Shown here piece by piece: positions 17,495 through 25,402 of a stretch of DNA of 64,000 bases (positions are counted from its first letter, which is position 1; each line of letters opens with the position of its first letter). Both the position numbers and the translations under genes were made by a program. This DNA is from Arthrobacter sp. (GTDB lineage Bacteria > Actinomycetota > Actinomycetes > Actinomycetales > Micrococcaceae). Where the stretch lies: NCBI GenBank assembly GCA_026393275.1, contig JAPLAM010000060.1, forward strand, positions 1 to 64,000. Reading direction: 5' to 3'. The notes under the pieces were generated by a model, which had not been told where the DNA came from, made no database searches, and was given only the letters and a program-made list of their open reading frames with translations.

Positions 17495-17752
17495 ATGAAT
17501 GCAAACGAGACGGCGATCCGGACATGCGCGGAACTGACCGCCGGGGACGAGATCGAGGCGCGTCACAACGGCAAGCTCTTCCACCGCGGCCGGGTCACCC
17601 GGATTATTCCGCTGATGGGACTGTTCTGGATCGTGGATGCCCGGAACGGCGCCCGGAAGCTGATCGACGTCGAGGCGTTGGAAATTGTCCGCTGCGAACC
17701 GGACGCCGGTCCCGGCACCGATGCGGCAGCGGCCCTGCTGCAGCCCGCCTAG
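17495..17752 (+). CDS. small hypothetical protein (85 aa)
   Basis: I do not recognise this protein. It has a compact basic/hydrophobic core (LTAGDEIEARHNGKLFHRG, VTRIIPLMGLFWIVDARNGARKLID) that looks like a small beta-barrel, such as an SH3-like or KOW-like fold, and a disordered Ala-rich end. The ATG at 17495 has GGGAGGA at 17481-17487, which is why the open frame back to 17390 was not used. It lies alone between the MFS terminator and a convergent DsbA-like gene. Confidence 0.65.
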   Translation: MNANETAIRTCAELTAGDEIEARHNGKLFHRGRVTRIIPLMGLFWIVDARNGARKLIDVEALEIVRCEPDAGPGTDAAAALLQPA

Positions 17753-17771
17753 CCCGGCGGGTGCGCCGGAC

Positions 17772-18491
17772 TCAGACGGCGCAGCCGTCCGGTCCGCAGA
17801 CCCCGCTGTCCGAGCCGCCTCCGCTGTCCGTGCCGGCGTCGACCATCACCAGCGGGTGGCTTTCCTGCCACGCCTGCTCGAGGGCGGCGGTGAAGGTTTC
17901 GACGGGCTGGGCGCCCGAGATGCCGTAGGTGCGGTCGATCACGAAGAACGGGACGCCGCTGACGCCCAGGGCGCGGGCCTCCGCGAAGTCGTGCCGGACG
18001 TCGTCGGCGTATTTGTCCGAGCTGAACAGCTCGTCCAGTTCGGCCGCGTTGATCCCGAGGTCCAGCCCCAGCGAGGTGAGGTAGTCGCGGCTGCCGATGT
18101 CGCGGCCGTGCTCGAAGTGGTCGCTGAGCAGCCGTTCCTTGGCGGCCGACTGCTTTCCGTGCGCGGCGGCGAGGTGGATCAGCCGGTGGGCCGTGAAGCT
18201 GTTGGCAACCACGACGTCGTCGAAACGGTAGTTGAGTCCCTCGCCGCTGGCCTGCGCGGCCACGTGCTCGAACATCCCGGCGACCTGGGCCGGGGCCATG
18301 CCCTTGCGGGTGCTGAGGTAGTCCAGCTCCGTGCCGTCGTAGTGCTCGGGGAGGCTGGGGTCCAGCTGGAAGCTGCGCCACTGCACCTCCACGGCGTCGC
18401 GGTGCGGGAACGCGCCGAGGGCGGTTTCAAAGCGGCGCTTGCCGATGTAGCACCAGGGGCAGGCCACGTCGGACCAGATCTCAATCTTCAT
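17772..18491 (-). CDS. DsbA-family (FrnE-like) oxidoreductase
   Basis: This 239-residue thioredoxin-fold protein carries the active-site CPWC at residues 11-14 (SDVACPWCYIGKRRF), a helical insertion and the cis-proline loop GVSGVPFFVIDRTYGISGAQP near the C-terminus, which is the FrnE/2-hydroxychromene isomerase-like arrangement. No signal peptide is seen, so it should act in the cytoplasm on thiols. The last residues CGPDGCAV form an extra Cys pair outside the family core. The ATG at 18491 follows GAGGTT; the in-frame extension to 18563 is unlikely. Confidence 0.9.
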   Translation of the reverse strand: MKIEIWSDVACPWCYIGKRRFETALGAFPHRDAVEVQWRSFQLDPSLPEHYDGTELDYLSTRKGMAPAQVAGMFEHVAAQASGEGLNYRFDDVVVANSFTAHRLIHLAAAHGKQSAAKERLLSDHFEHGRDIGSRDYLTSLGLDLGINAAELDELFSSDKYADDVRHDFAEARALGVSGVPFFVIDRTYGISGAQPVETFTAALEQAWQESHPLVMVDAGTDSGGGSDSGVCGPDGCAV

Positions 18492-18563
18492 GCTGGCAAC
18501 AACCTCGCCCGGGGCCCTCTCATTCCCGGGCGGCCTGTCGTTTTGCCCACTTCCCGGCGGCAC

Positions 18564-19100
18564 TCACGGCACGACCGGGCGTTCCATGACGAAGTCGTGC
18601 TCCACGGTGGTGCCGAGCTGGAAGGACTTGGTGCCGACTCTGCGGAACCCGGACTTCTCGTAAAACCTGATGGCTCGGGCGTTCTGGCTGTTCACGCCGA
18701 GCCAGAGGCCCGCGGCGCCGGTGGCCGCGGCCGCGGCGACGCTGGTCTGCATCAGTTCGGCGGCTGCGCCCAGGCCATGGTGGTCCGGATGGACGTAACA
18801 CTTGCTCAGCTCGACCGACGGCAGAAGTGTCAGCGCCGCGGCAACGTCCGGGTCCTGGACGGCCCGGTCCACCAGCAGGCTGTAGCCCCGGAGCTCGCCA
18901 TCGGCATCGATCACGAGCACCGTGACATCCGGATCGGCGAGGTAGGCGCGGAAGTTGTCCGCGCTGAGTGTGTTCGCAAGGTGCGCCGCGATGTCCTCCG
19001 GCCGGGACTGCGGCGGGCAGGCCAGCGGAAAGGTGACGGCCGCGAGGTCCGCCAGCGGGCCGGCGTCGTCGGTGGTTGCTGTCCGGATGTGGTGCGTCAT
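18564..19100 (-). CDS. GNAT family N-acetyltransferase
   Basis: This 178-residue acetyltransferase has the acetyl-CoA loop HPDHHGLGAAAELMQ and the following GLWLGVNSQNARAIRFYEKSGFRRVGTKSF block that ends the GNAT fold. The ATG at 19100 is preferred over an in-frame TTG two codons upstream. It lies 72 bases upstream of the DsbA-like gene on the same strand and may be cotranscribed with it. The substrate is unknown; it is not similar enough to RimI for a specific name. Confidence 0.87.
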   Translation of the reverse strand: MTHHIRTATTDDAGPLADLAAVTFPLACPPQSRPEDIAAHLANTLSADNFRAYLADPDVTVLVIDADGELRGYSLLVDRAVQDPDVAAALTLLPSVELSKCYVHPDHHGLGAAAELMQTSVAAAAATGAAGLWLGVNSQNARAIRFYEKSGFRRVGTKSFQLGTTVEHDFVMERPVVP

Positions 19101-19155
19101 GCCCAAAATGCTAGTCCGCCGGCCGGACAGCCGAACCTTCGTGAATCAGGGCCCG

Positions 19156-20046
19156 TCATGTAGCGGCGGTTCCGGCGTCGGCGACGGGATAGGCAACGTA
19201 CGCGAACCGGGCCGAATCGGGGGACCAGCTGTTGACGTTGAGCGTGCCCTGCCCGCCAAACAGGGTCCAGGCGTGGAGCGGTACGGTCCAGTCCTCCGTT
19301 GAGACCGCGACGATTTCAACGGGCAGGTCGGACGGATGGCCTATGGTCCCAGGCGCGAACCGGAGGTAGCAGGCGAAGCGCCCGTCCGGTGATAGATGCG
19401 GGAACCAGTCCACCGTTGCGCTCTCAATCAAGCGTTCAAGGCCGGATGCGTCAGGCCGCACGCGGGCGAGCTGGGCGTGGCCGGCCCGTCCGGTGAAGGC
19501 CTCCGTGTTGAGGTAGAGCCATCCACCATCCGGCGAATATTCCGGGCCGTCGCTGTGTCCGCGCCCGACGTCGACGCGCACGGAGGGGCCCCCGCCGGCC
19601 GGCATGGTCATGATCCGGCCCGGGCTTCCTGACTTGCCGGCGTCGAGACCCACGTATGCCAGCTCCTGACCGTCAGGCCTCACCCCGTGGAGGAAATGGA
19701 ATACGCCGTCCTCCGAGGTGATCCGTGTCGCTGGGCCGCCCGCGAGCGCCGCCCGGTAGAGGTGGCCGTCGTTGGCCGAGAGGTAGATCAGGCCGCCGGG
19801 GGCGAGTACGTGGTCGTTGTTGAGATCCGGGATGCCGGAGACGGGCACCTGGCCAAGCGAGCCCGTGCCGAGGTCCAGCCGCCACAGCGAACCTGCCCCG
19901 TTGAGGATGAGAGCTGCCCCGTCCTGCGTCCAGTTGGGTGCCTCGAGGAGCAATTCCGCCGTGGCGAAGATAAGTTCCCGCGTCCCGGTCTTCGCGGAGG
20001 CGATCCAGACCTCACAGCGCTGGTCCGGCAGCAGGACCCGCGGCAC
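19156..20046 (-). CDS. TolB/WD40-like beta-propeller protein
   Basis: About 296 residues with repeated propeller blades: IASAKTGTRELIFATAELL, LNGAGSLWRLDLGTG, GLIYLSANDGHLYRAALAGG, GPEYSPDGGWLYLNTEAFTG, HLSPDGRFACYLRFAPG and NSWSPDSARFAYVAYPV. The SPDG words mark TolB/PD40-type blades. The frame is open to 20577, but that upstream part is antisense-like shadow of the isomerase gene. The likely start is GTG at 20046, just after the isomerase stop at 20061. No signal peptide is visible. It is the last gene of the sugar-catabolic operon; its role there is unknown. Confidence 0.78.
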   Translation of the reverse strand: MPRVLLPDQRCEVWIASAKTGTRELIFATAELLLEAPNWTQDGAALILNGAGSLWRLDLGTGSLGQVPVSGIPDLNNDHVLAPGGLIYLSANDGHLYRAALAGGPATRITSEDGVFHFLHGVRPDGQELAYVGLDAGKSGSPGRIMTMPAGGGPSVRVDVGRGHSDGPEYSPDGGWLYLNTEAFTGRAGHAQLARVRPDASGLERLIESATVDWFPHLSPDGRFACYLRFAPGTIGHPSDLPVEIVAVSTEDWTVPLHAWTLFGGQGTLNVNSWSPDSARFAYVAYPVADAGTAAT

Positions 20047-20060
20047 GGCCGGTTCCCGGG

Positions 20061-21056
20061 CTACTGTTTGAACGCGGCGTCGAAGGAGGTGTTCGACGCC
20101 GGGAAATCGAACCTCTTGAGCGCGGCCAGGGCTTCGGGGGCTCCATGCAGCCGGTCCATGCCGGCATCCTCCCATTCGACTGAGATGGGGCCGTCGTAGC
20201 CGATAGCGGTGAGGGCGCGGAAAGAGGATTCCCAGGGGACGTCGCCGCGGCCTGCCGAGACGAAGTCCCAGCCGCGGCGGGGGTCGCCCCAGGGCAGGTG
20301 CGAGCTCAGAACGGTGTTCCGGCCGGTGGGGCGCAGCTTCGTGTCCTTGCAGTCCACGTGGTAGATCCGGTCCTTGAAATCCCAGATGAAGGAGACCGGA
20401 TCGATGCCCTGCCACATGAAGTGGGAGGGATCCCAGTTCAGCCCGAACGCTTCGCGGTGTCCGATCGCCTCCAGCGTGCGGACGGTGGTCCAGTAGTCGT
20501 AGGCGATCTCGGAGGGGTGGACTTCGTGGGCGAAGCGGACGCCGCATTCGTCGAAGACGTCCAGGATGGGGTTCCACCGGTCCGCGAAGTCCTGGTAGCC
20601 GGCCTCGATGACCTTCTCCGGGACAGGCGGGAACATCGCGACGTACTGCCAGATCGAGGAGCCCGTGAAGCCGACCACCGTGTCCACGTTCAGCGCGCGC
20701 GCGAGCCGGGCGGTGTGTTTCATTTCCTCGGCGGCGCGGGTGCGGACGCCCTCGGGGTCCCCGTCGCCCCAGACCTTGGCCCCGACGATGGCCTCGTGCC
20801 GGAAGTCGATGGGGTCATCGCAGACGGCCTGGCCCTTGAGGTGGTTGGAGATGGCCCAGACCTTGAGGTTGTACTTGTCCAGCACGGCGAGCTTGGACTC
20901 GACGTAGCCGGGTTCGTCCCAGCGCCACGCATCCAGGTGGTCGCCGGAGACGGCGATTTCGAGGCCGTCGTAGCCCCAGCCGGAGGCCAGGCGCGCGACT
21001 TCCTCGAAGGGCAGATCGGCCCACTGGCCGGTGAACAGAGTGTACGGGCGGGGCAT
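20061..21056 (-). CDS. isomerase-fold (AP_endonuc_2) sugar enzyme
   Basis: This 331-residue TIM barrel belongs to the sugar phosphate isomerase/epimerase family. Metal-site segments visible are RFAHEVHPSEIAYDY, FGLNWDPSHFMWQG, YHVDCKDTKL and ISVEWEDAGMD. Such proteins next to Gfo/Idh/MocA dehydrogenases act as isomerases, or as eliminases/hydratases of 3-keto sugars. It starts at ATG 21056, only one base after the stop of the upstream dehydrogenase (TGACATG), so translation is probably coupled. The substrate cannot be read from sequence. Confidence 0.87.
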   Translation of the reverse strand: MPRPYTLFTGQWADLPFEEVARLASGWGYDGLEIAVSGDHLDAWRWDEPGYVESKLAVLDKYNLKVWAISNHLKGQAVCDDPIDFRHEAIVGAKVWGDGDPEGVRTRAAEEMKHTARLARALNVDTVVGFTGSSIWQYVAMFPPVPEKVIEAGYQDFADRWNPILDVFDECGVRFAHEVHPSEIAYDYWTTVRTLEAIGHREAFGLNWDPSHFMWQGIDPVSFIWDFKDRIYHVDCKDTKLRPTGRNTVLSSHLPWGDPRRGWDFVSAGRGDVPWESSFRALTAIGYDGPISVEWEDAGMDRLHGAPEALAALKRFDFPASNTSFDAAFKQ

Positions 21057-21057
21057 G

Positions 21058-22236
21058 TCAGGCTCTTTCGGTAAGGGCGAACGGGGAGAGCTGGATAATG
21101 GAGCTTTTAGCGGCGGCGCTTTCTTCGACGGCGGCCAGGATCCGCTGCACGGTCAGGCCGTCCTCGAACGACGGCGAGGGCTGGGTTCCGGTGCCCACCG
21201 CCACGAGGAAGTCGCGAATCTCGTGCGTGAACGTGTGTTCCCAGCCGATCACGTGGCCCTGCGGCCACCACGCGTCAACATAGGGGTGCTCGGGTTCGTT
21301 GACGAGGATCCGGCGGAACCCTTGTTCGCGGACGGGCAGCGTGGCGTCGAGGAAACCAAGTTCGTTCAGGTTCTCCAGGTCGAACAGCAGGGCCCCCTTG
21401 TCGCCATAGATCTCCAGCTTGAGCGAGTTCTTCTGGCCGGTGGCCACCCGGGAGACCTCCACCGAGGCGATCGCCCCGGAGGCGAGGGTCAGCGTGGCCC
21501 AGGCGGCGTCGTCGACCGTCACCTCTTCCGGGCCGTCGCTGCCGGGGCGCTGCGACGTAAAGGTGTGCAGCCGGCCGGAGACCTCGGTGACCTGGTCGCC
21601 GAGCAGGAACAGCACCTGGTCGATCGTGTGGGACGCGATGTCGCCCAACGCCCCGGACCCGGCGGTTTCCCTGTTCAGCCGCCAGGTCATGGGTGACTCC
21701 GGGTCCACGAGCCAGTCCTGCAGGTAGGCGGCGCGGACGTGCCGGATGGTGCCGAGGCGGCCCTCCTGGATCAGTTCCCGGGCCAGCGCCAGGGCCGGGA
21801 CCCGGCGGTAGTTGAAGCCGACCATGGATTGCACGCCGTCCTTCCGGGCGGTGCGGGCGGCTTCGGCCATGGCCTCAGCCTCCGCGAGGGTGTTCGCCAG
21901 TGGCTTCTCGACGAGGACGTGCTTGCCGGCGGCCAGCGCGGCGATGGCGATCTCCGCGTGCATCCAGCCCGGCGCGCAGATATCGACGATGTGGATGTCA
22001 TCGCGGGCGATAACCGCGCGCCAGTCCGTGGCGGACTCGGCCCAGCCGTACTTGGCTGCGGCTTCGGCGACCCCCTCGGGGTCGCGCCCGACCAGGACTC
22101 GTTGTTCGAAGGCCGGGACATCGAAGTAGCTGGCAACATTCCGCCAGGCATTCGAATGCGCCTTGCCCATGAACGCGTAACCGATCATGGCCACGCCCAA
22201 AAGTGGTGGGCCGGGGCTGGTTTCTTGGGAGTTCAT
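21058..22236 (-). CDS. Gfo/Idh/MocA-family sugar dehydrogenase (1)
   Basis: This 392-residue NAD(P)-dependent dehydrogenase has an N-terminal Rossmann fold (GVAMIGYAFMGKAHSNAW, where the usual glycine-rich loop reads GYAFMG), VLVEKPLANT with the catalytic EKP lysine, and the C-terminal substrate domain with YLQDWLVDPESPMTWR and GSGALGDIASHTIDQ. The YLQDW and SGALGDI blocks are those I associate with levoglucosan-dehydrogenase-like members. The ATG at 22236 is preceded by AGGAACC. It sits mid-operon, 9 bases after the second dehydrogenase. The substrate assignment is only a resemblance. Confidence 0.88.
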   Translation of the reverse strand: MNSQETSPGPPLLGVAMIGYAFMGKAHSNAWRNVASYFDVPAFEQRVLVGRDPEGVAEAAAKYGWAESATDWRAVIARDDIHIVDICAPGWMHAEIAIAALAAGKHVLVEKPLANTLAEAEAMAEAARTARKDGVQSMVGFNYRRVPALALARELIQEGRLGTIRHVRAAYLQDWLVDPESPMTWRLNRETAGSGALGDIASHTIDQVLFLLGDQVTEVSGRLHTFTSQRPGSDGPEEVTVDDAAWATLTLASGAIASVEVSRVATGQKNSLKLEIYGDKGALLFDLENLNELGFLDATLPVREQGFRRILVNEPEHPYVDAWWPQGHVIGWEHTFTHEIRDFLVAVGTGTQPSPSFEDGLTVQRILAAVEESAAAKSSIIQLSPFALTERA

Positions 22237-22245
22237 TGCTGGTTC

Positions 22246-23361
22246 CTAGAGTGTGGAAGCGGTGGGGTCCCAGTCCTCGGGGAGGGCTGCGGAGGCGGGG
22301 GCGGAGCTTTCGACGTCCACGAAGGATCCCGATTCCACGGATTCTGAGATCGAGACCATGGTGTCCAGGACGTGGTAGGCGAGGTTGCCGGTGGCGCGGT
22401 GGGGGACATCGGCGCGGATGGAGCGTGCCATGTCCAGTACGCCCATGCCGCGGCCCTGGCTGGGGCCGGTGGCCGGCACGATCGTCCATTCCTCGTCGCC
22501 GGCGCGCCAGAGCTTGATGTCTCCGGCGAAGTAGTTCGGGTCCGGGAGCGAGATGGTGGCCTCGGTGCCGGTGATCTCCACGAAGCCCATCCGCAGGCGC
22601 GGTGACTCGAACGAAAAGACGCTGTGAGAGGATGCGCCGCTTTCGAACTGGGCCATGGCGGACACGTGCGTGGGCACCTCCACCGTGAATTCCTCTCCGG
22701 CTTTGGGACCGGAACCGATGACACGGACGTCCTTGGACTTGGAGCCGACGGCAGCGACCCTGCGGACCGAGCCGAAGGTCTGGACCAGGGCGGTGAGGTA
22801 GTACGGGCCCATGTCGAACAGGGGGCCGGCGCCGTGCTGGAAGAGGAAAGCGGGGTTGGGGTGCCAGGATTCCGGGCCGGGGGTCTGGAAGGTGGTCATG
22901 GCCGTCAGCGGCGTGCCGATGTCGCCGCGCTCAATGAGCCGCCGTGCTGTCTGCAGCCCGGCGCCGAGGAAGGTGTCCGGGGCGCAGCCAAGTCGCAGTC
23001 CCGCGGCATCCGCGGCCTTGAGCAGCCCGAGCCCTGATTCGCGGTCCAGGGAGAAGGGCTTCTCGGTCCAGACGTGCTTGCCCGCGTTGACGGCGGCGGT
23101 GGCAACCTCAACGTGGGCGGCAGGAATGGTCAGGTTGACGATGATCTCGACGTCGGGGTGGTTCAGGGCGGCATCCACGCCACCCCATTCGGCAATGCCG
23201 TATTCCTTGGCCCGTGCCTCGGCGGCGTCTTCGAAGAGGTCGGCGATGACGAGGACCTTGAGGTCGGGGAAGACGGTCAGATTGTCCAGGTACTGCTTGC
23301 TGATGGTGCCGGCGCCGATGACGGCGACGCCCACCGGGCCGCGACGCTGTGCGGCGCTCAC
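22246..23361 (-). CDS. Gfo/Idh/MocA-family sugar dehydrogenase (2)
   Basis: This 371-residue oxidoreductase has the dinucleotide loop VAVIGAGTISKQY, the EKP motif in WTEKPFSLDRE, and substrate-domain blocks GCAPDTFLGAGLQTARRLIE and GAGPLFDMGPYYLTALV. It likely oxidises or reduces a sugar carbon using NAD(H). The GTG at 23361 overlaps the stop of the upstream isomerase in a GTGA arrangement, which fixes the start; the longer open frame to 23502 is not used. It differs clearly from dehydrogenase 1, so the two probably act at different steps. Confidence 0.87.
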   Translation of the reverse strand: MSAAQRRGPVGVAVIGAGTISKQYLDNLTVFPDLKVLVIADLFEDAAEARAKEYGIAEWGGVDAALNHPDVEIIVNLTIPAAHVEVATAAVNAGKHVWTEKPFSLDRESGLGLLKAADAAGLRLGCAPDTFLGAGLQTARRLIERGDIGTPLTAMTTFQTPGPESWHPNPAFLFQHGAGPLFDMGPYYLTALVQTFGSVRRVAAVGSKSKDVRVIGSGPKAGEEFTVEVPTHVSAMAQFESGASSHSVFSFESPRLRMGFVEITGTEATISLPDPNYFAGDIKLWRAGDEEWTIVPATGPSQGRGMGVLDMARSIRADVPHRATGNLAYHVLDTMVSISESVESGSFVDVESSAPASAALPEDWDPTASTL

Positions 23362-24113
23362 GCGTTCACGCCCTGCGCGCTCGCGGGGCCGCTCTGCAGG
23401 AAGGCCAGGCTTTGGGCGATGCCGTCGAAGATGTCGCCGGCGTAGTCGTCGAATTCCACCACGCCCACCTCCAGGGACTTGGCGGCGCCGATGACGTCCC
23501 ATACAGCCATCTTTCCCTGGCCGGCGGGCTGTTGGGCCTTGGCGTCGGTGTTGAGCGGGCCGTCCTTGATGTGGATGAACTTCACCCGATCACCGAGTTT
23601 CGTCAGGATATCGACCGGATCCTGGCCGCCGACGGCAACCCAGTAGGTATCCACTTCCAGCACCAGTTCAGGATCGAGCAGGCCGGCGAAATACTCTAGT
23701 GCCGTCTGGCCGTCGATGATGGACTCAAGTTCCCACGCGTGGTTGTGGTAACCGACCCGGATGCCGTATTCGGCGCCCTTCCTGGCCGCTTGATTGAGCT
23801 TGGCGGCGGTGGCCTGGATGTCCTCGGCGGACTGCCAGTGCTCGGCCGGGAGGTAGGGATCGATGACCGTGCTGATACCCAGTTCCTTGGCGGCGGCGAA
23901 GATCTGGTCTTGGTCCTGGCTCAGCAGCGGGGCGTGGCCGGACGGGGCGGTAAGGCCGCTCTCCTTCAGGGCTGCGCCCAGTTCGGCGGCAGTGGCCACG
24001 AAGTTGTACGGCTCAACCTGGGTGAAGCCGATCTCGGCGACTTTCTTGATCGTGCCGGGAAGGTCTTCCTGCATGGCGTTGCGGAGGGTGTACAGCTGCA
24101 GTGAATAGGACAT
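23358..24113 (-). CDS. isomerase-fold (AP_endonuc_2) sugar enzyme, short form
   Basis: This 251-residue TIM barrel of the sugar phosphate isomerase/epimerase family has metal-site segments GYHNHAWELE, LVLEVDTYWVAVGG, VKFIHIKDGPL and VGVVEFDDYAGD. A clear AAAGGAATCCC ribosome site precedes ATG 24113. It ends in a GTGA overlap with dehydrogenase 2. Its first 148 bases are also traversed, in another frame, by read-through of the damaged gene upstream, which could lower or couple its translation. Confidence 0.86.
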   Translation of the reverse strand: MSYSLQLYTLRNAMQEDLPGTIKKVAEIGFTQVEPYNFVATAAELGAALKESGLTAPSGHAPLLSQDQDQIFAAAKELGISTVIDPYLPAEHWQSAEDIQATAAKLNQAARKGAEYGIRVGYHNHAWELESIIDGQTALEYFAGLLDPELVLEVDTYWVAVGGQDPVDILTKLGDRVKFIHIKDGPLNTDAKAQQPAGQGKMAVWDVIGAAKSLEVGVVEFDDYAGDIFDGIAQSLAFLQSGPASAQGVNA

Positions 24114-24200
24114 GGGATTCCTTTACTGGGAGTCGGTTTCGGAAGTCTGGGGCCGGCGTTGGCGGCCTGCGTCGGGGTGAACGAGGGATGGGTATGGGGC

Positions 24201-25231
24201 CTAGCGACCGGCGAGGGAGCCGCCATGCCGCCGACGCTGAAGTATCGGTTGAGCGCGGCGACGACGATGATGGGCGGGAGCATCATGACCACGGCGAGGG
24301 CCATGACGGAGGTCCAGTCGGTGGCGTTTTGCTGGAAGAAGGACTGCACGCCCATGGGCAGGGTGAAGATCTCGTTGGAGCGCAGGAACACGATGGCCAC
24401 GAGGTAGTCGTTCCAGGCCAGCAGGAAGGCGAAGATCGCGGTGGAGAGGACTCCGGGCAGGCTGTTGCGCAGCACCACCTTGGTGAATGAGCCGAACACC
24501 GAGCAGCCGTCAATCCAAGAGGCCTCTTCGAGGCTAATCGGGATGGAATCGAAGTAGGAGGCCATCATCCAGGTGGCCACGGTCATGGTGGAGCCCACGT
24601 AGATGATGGCCAGGCCCATGACGCCGCCCGTCAGCATGGCCTTGATGATCTCCGGATCGGTGCTGTGGCGTGGGGGCATGGCAGCGCGGCCGACGATCTC
24701 CGTGGCGAAATCTTCAAAGCGGGCGTTGGGCGGGAGCACGATCGAGGACCTGACGGTGTGGACGTGGTGCGGGAAATCTCCCCAGGCCGCCTCGGCCGCC
24801 AGCCAGCCCGGGTCAAACGTATGCATCGCGCCGACGATGATGGGGACGCCGGTTTCGACCGAGACCGCCGAGATGCTCGCCGCTTCCTCGCCGCTCATGG
24901 CGAAAGGCTTCTCGCAAAGCACGGCCTTCTTGCCTGCCCGGCAGGCGGCGATGACTTGCGCGGCGTGGAATTGGTGGGGACTGCAGATGGCAACGATGTC
25001 CACCTCGGGGTCGGCCAGGAGTTCCTCCAGGCTGGTGCTGAAGCGGGCACCCATCCTGCGGGCCACGGATTCGGCCACCGCGTGATCGACGTCCATGATG
25101 TGGCGCACCTCGAGGATGTCCCGAAGCCTCGCGAGGGACGGCAGATGGATCGCCTGGGTGACGGGTCCTGCGCCCAGGATCCCGACGCCAAGGGGCGCCG
25201 GCACTCCCTGTGGTTGGCTCGACACGATCAA
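24201..25231 (-). pseudogene. chimera: truncated Gfo/Idh/MocA oxidoreductase fused to truncated, frameshifted sugar ABC permease
   Basis: The reading frame from 25231 (TTG; GTG at 25225 also possible, after AAAGAGG) encodes about 208 residues of an oxidoreductase: LGVGILGAGPVTQAIHL, LCEKPFAMSGEEA and the start of the substrate domain. Near 24605 it passes in frame into the C-terminal half of a MalG-type permease: IYVGSTMTVATWMMASYF, the EAA loop EEASWIDGCSVFGSFTKVVL, two further helices and NRYFSVGGMA. Both parents are incomplete. After GGMA the permease frame is lost: one base is missing near 24220-24226, and in the shifted frame the normal ending GSLAGR-stop appears, with TAG at 24201-24203. 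The actual frame runs on to 23966 inside the isomerase gene. An internal deletion plus a one-base deletion explains this best; assembly error is the alternative. Confidence 0.85.
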
Positions 25232-25302
25232 TACCTCTTTGTATTTACTGGAGCTGGGGCATCCGCTTCGCCCGGACTCTTTGGGTGATGCGGCTCACAC
25301 CA

Positions 25303-25341
25303 AAGCTAGAACTACTTTTGCCGACCGTCAAGCAAAAGTAG
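25303..25341 (-). promoter_or_regulatory. leftward promoter overlapped by a palindromic operator (candidate ROK site)
   Basis: On the minus strand TTGACG (25326-25331) and TAGCTT (25303-25308) are separated by exactly 17 bp, a good -35/-10 pair pointing at the sugar operon. A perfect inverted repeat, CTACTTTTGC (25312-25321) and GCAAAAGTAG (25332-25341), has one arm in the spacer and one just upstream of the -35. A repressor bound here would block polymerase. The divergent ROK gene starts at 25403 and is the obvious candidate. Confidence 0.72.
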
Positions 25342-25402
25342 AAAACCTTTTGGCGACCTTCTGCGGCGTGACACGCAAAAGCATCCGTGCTATCACTGAT
25401 TT

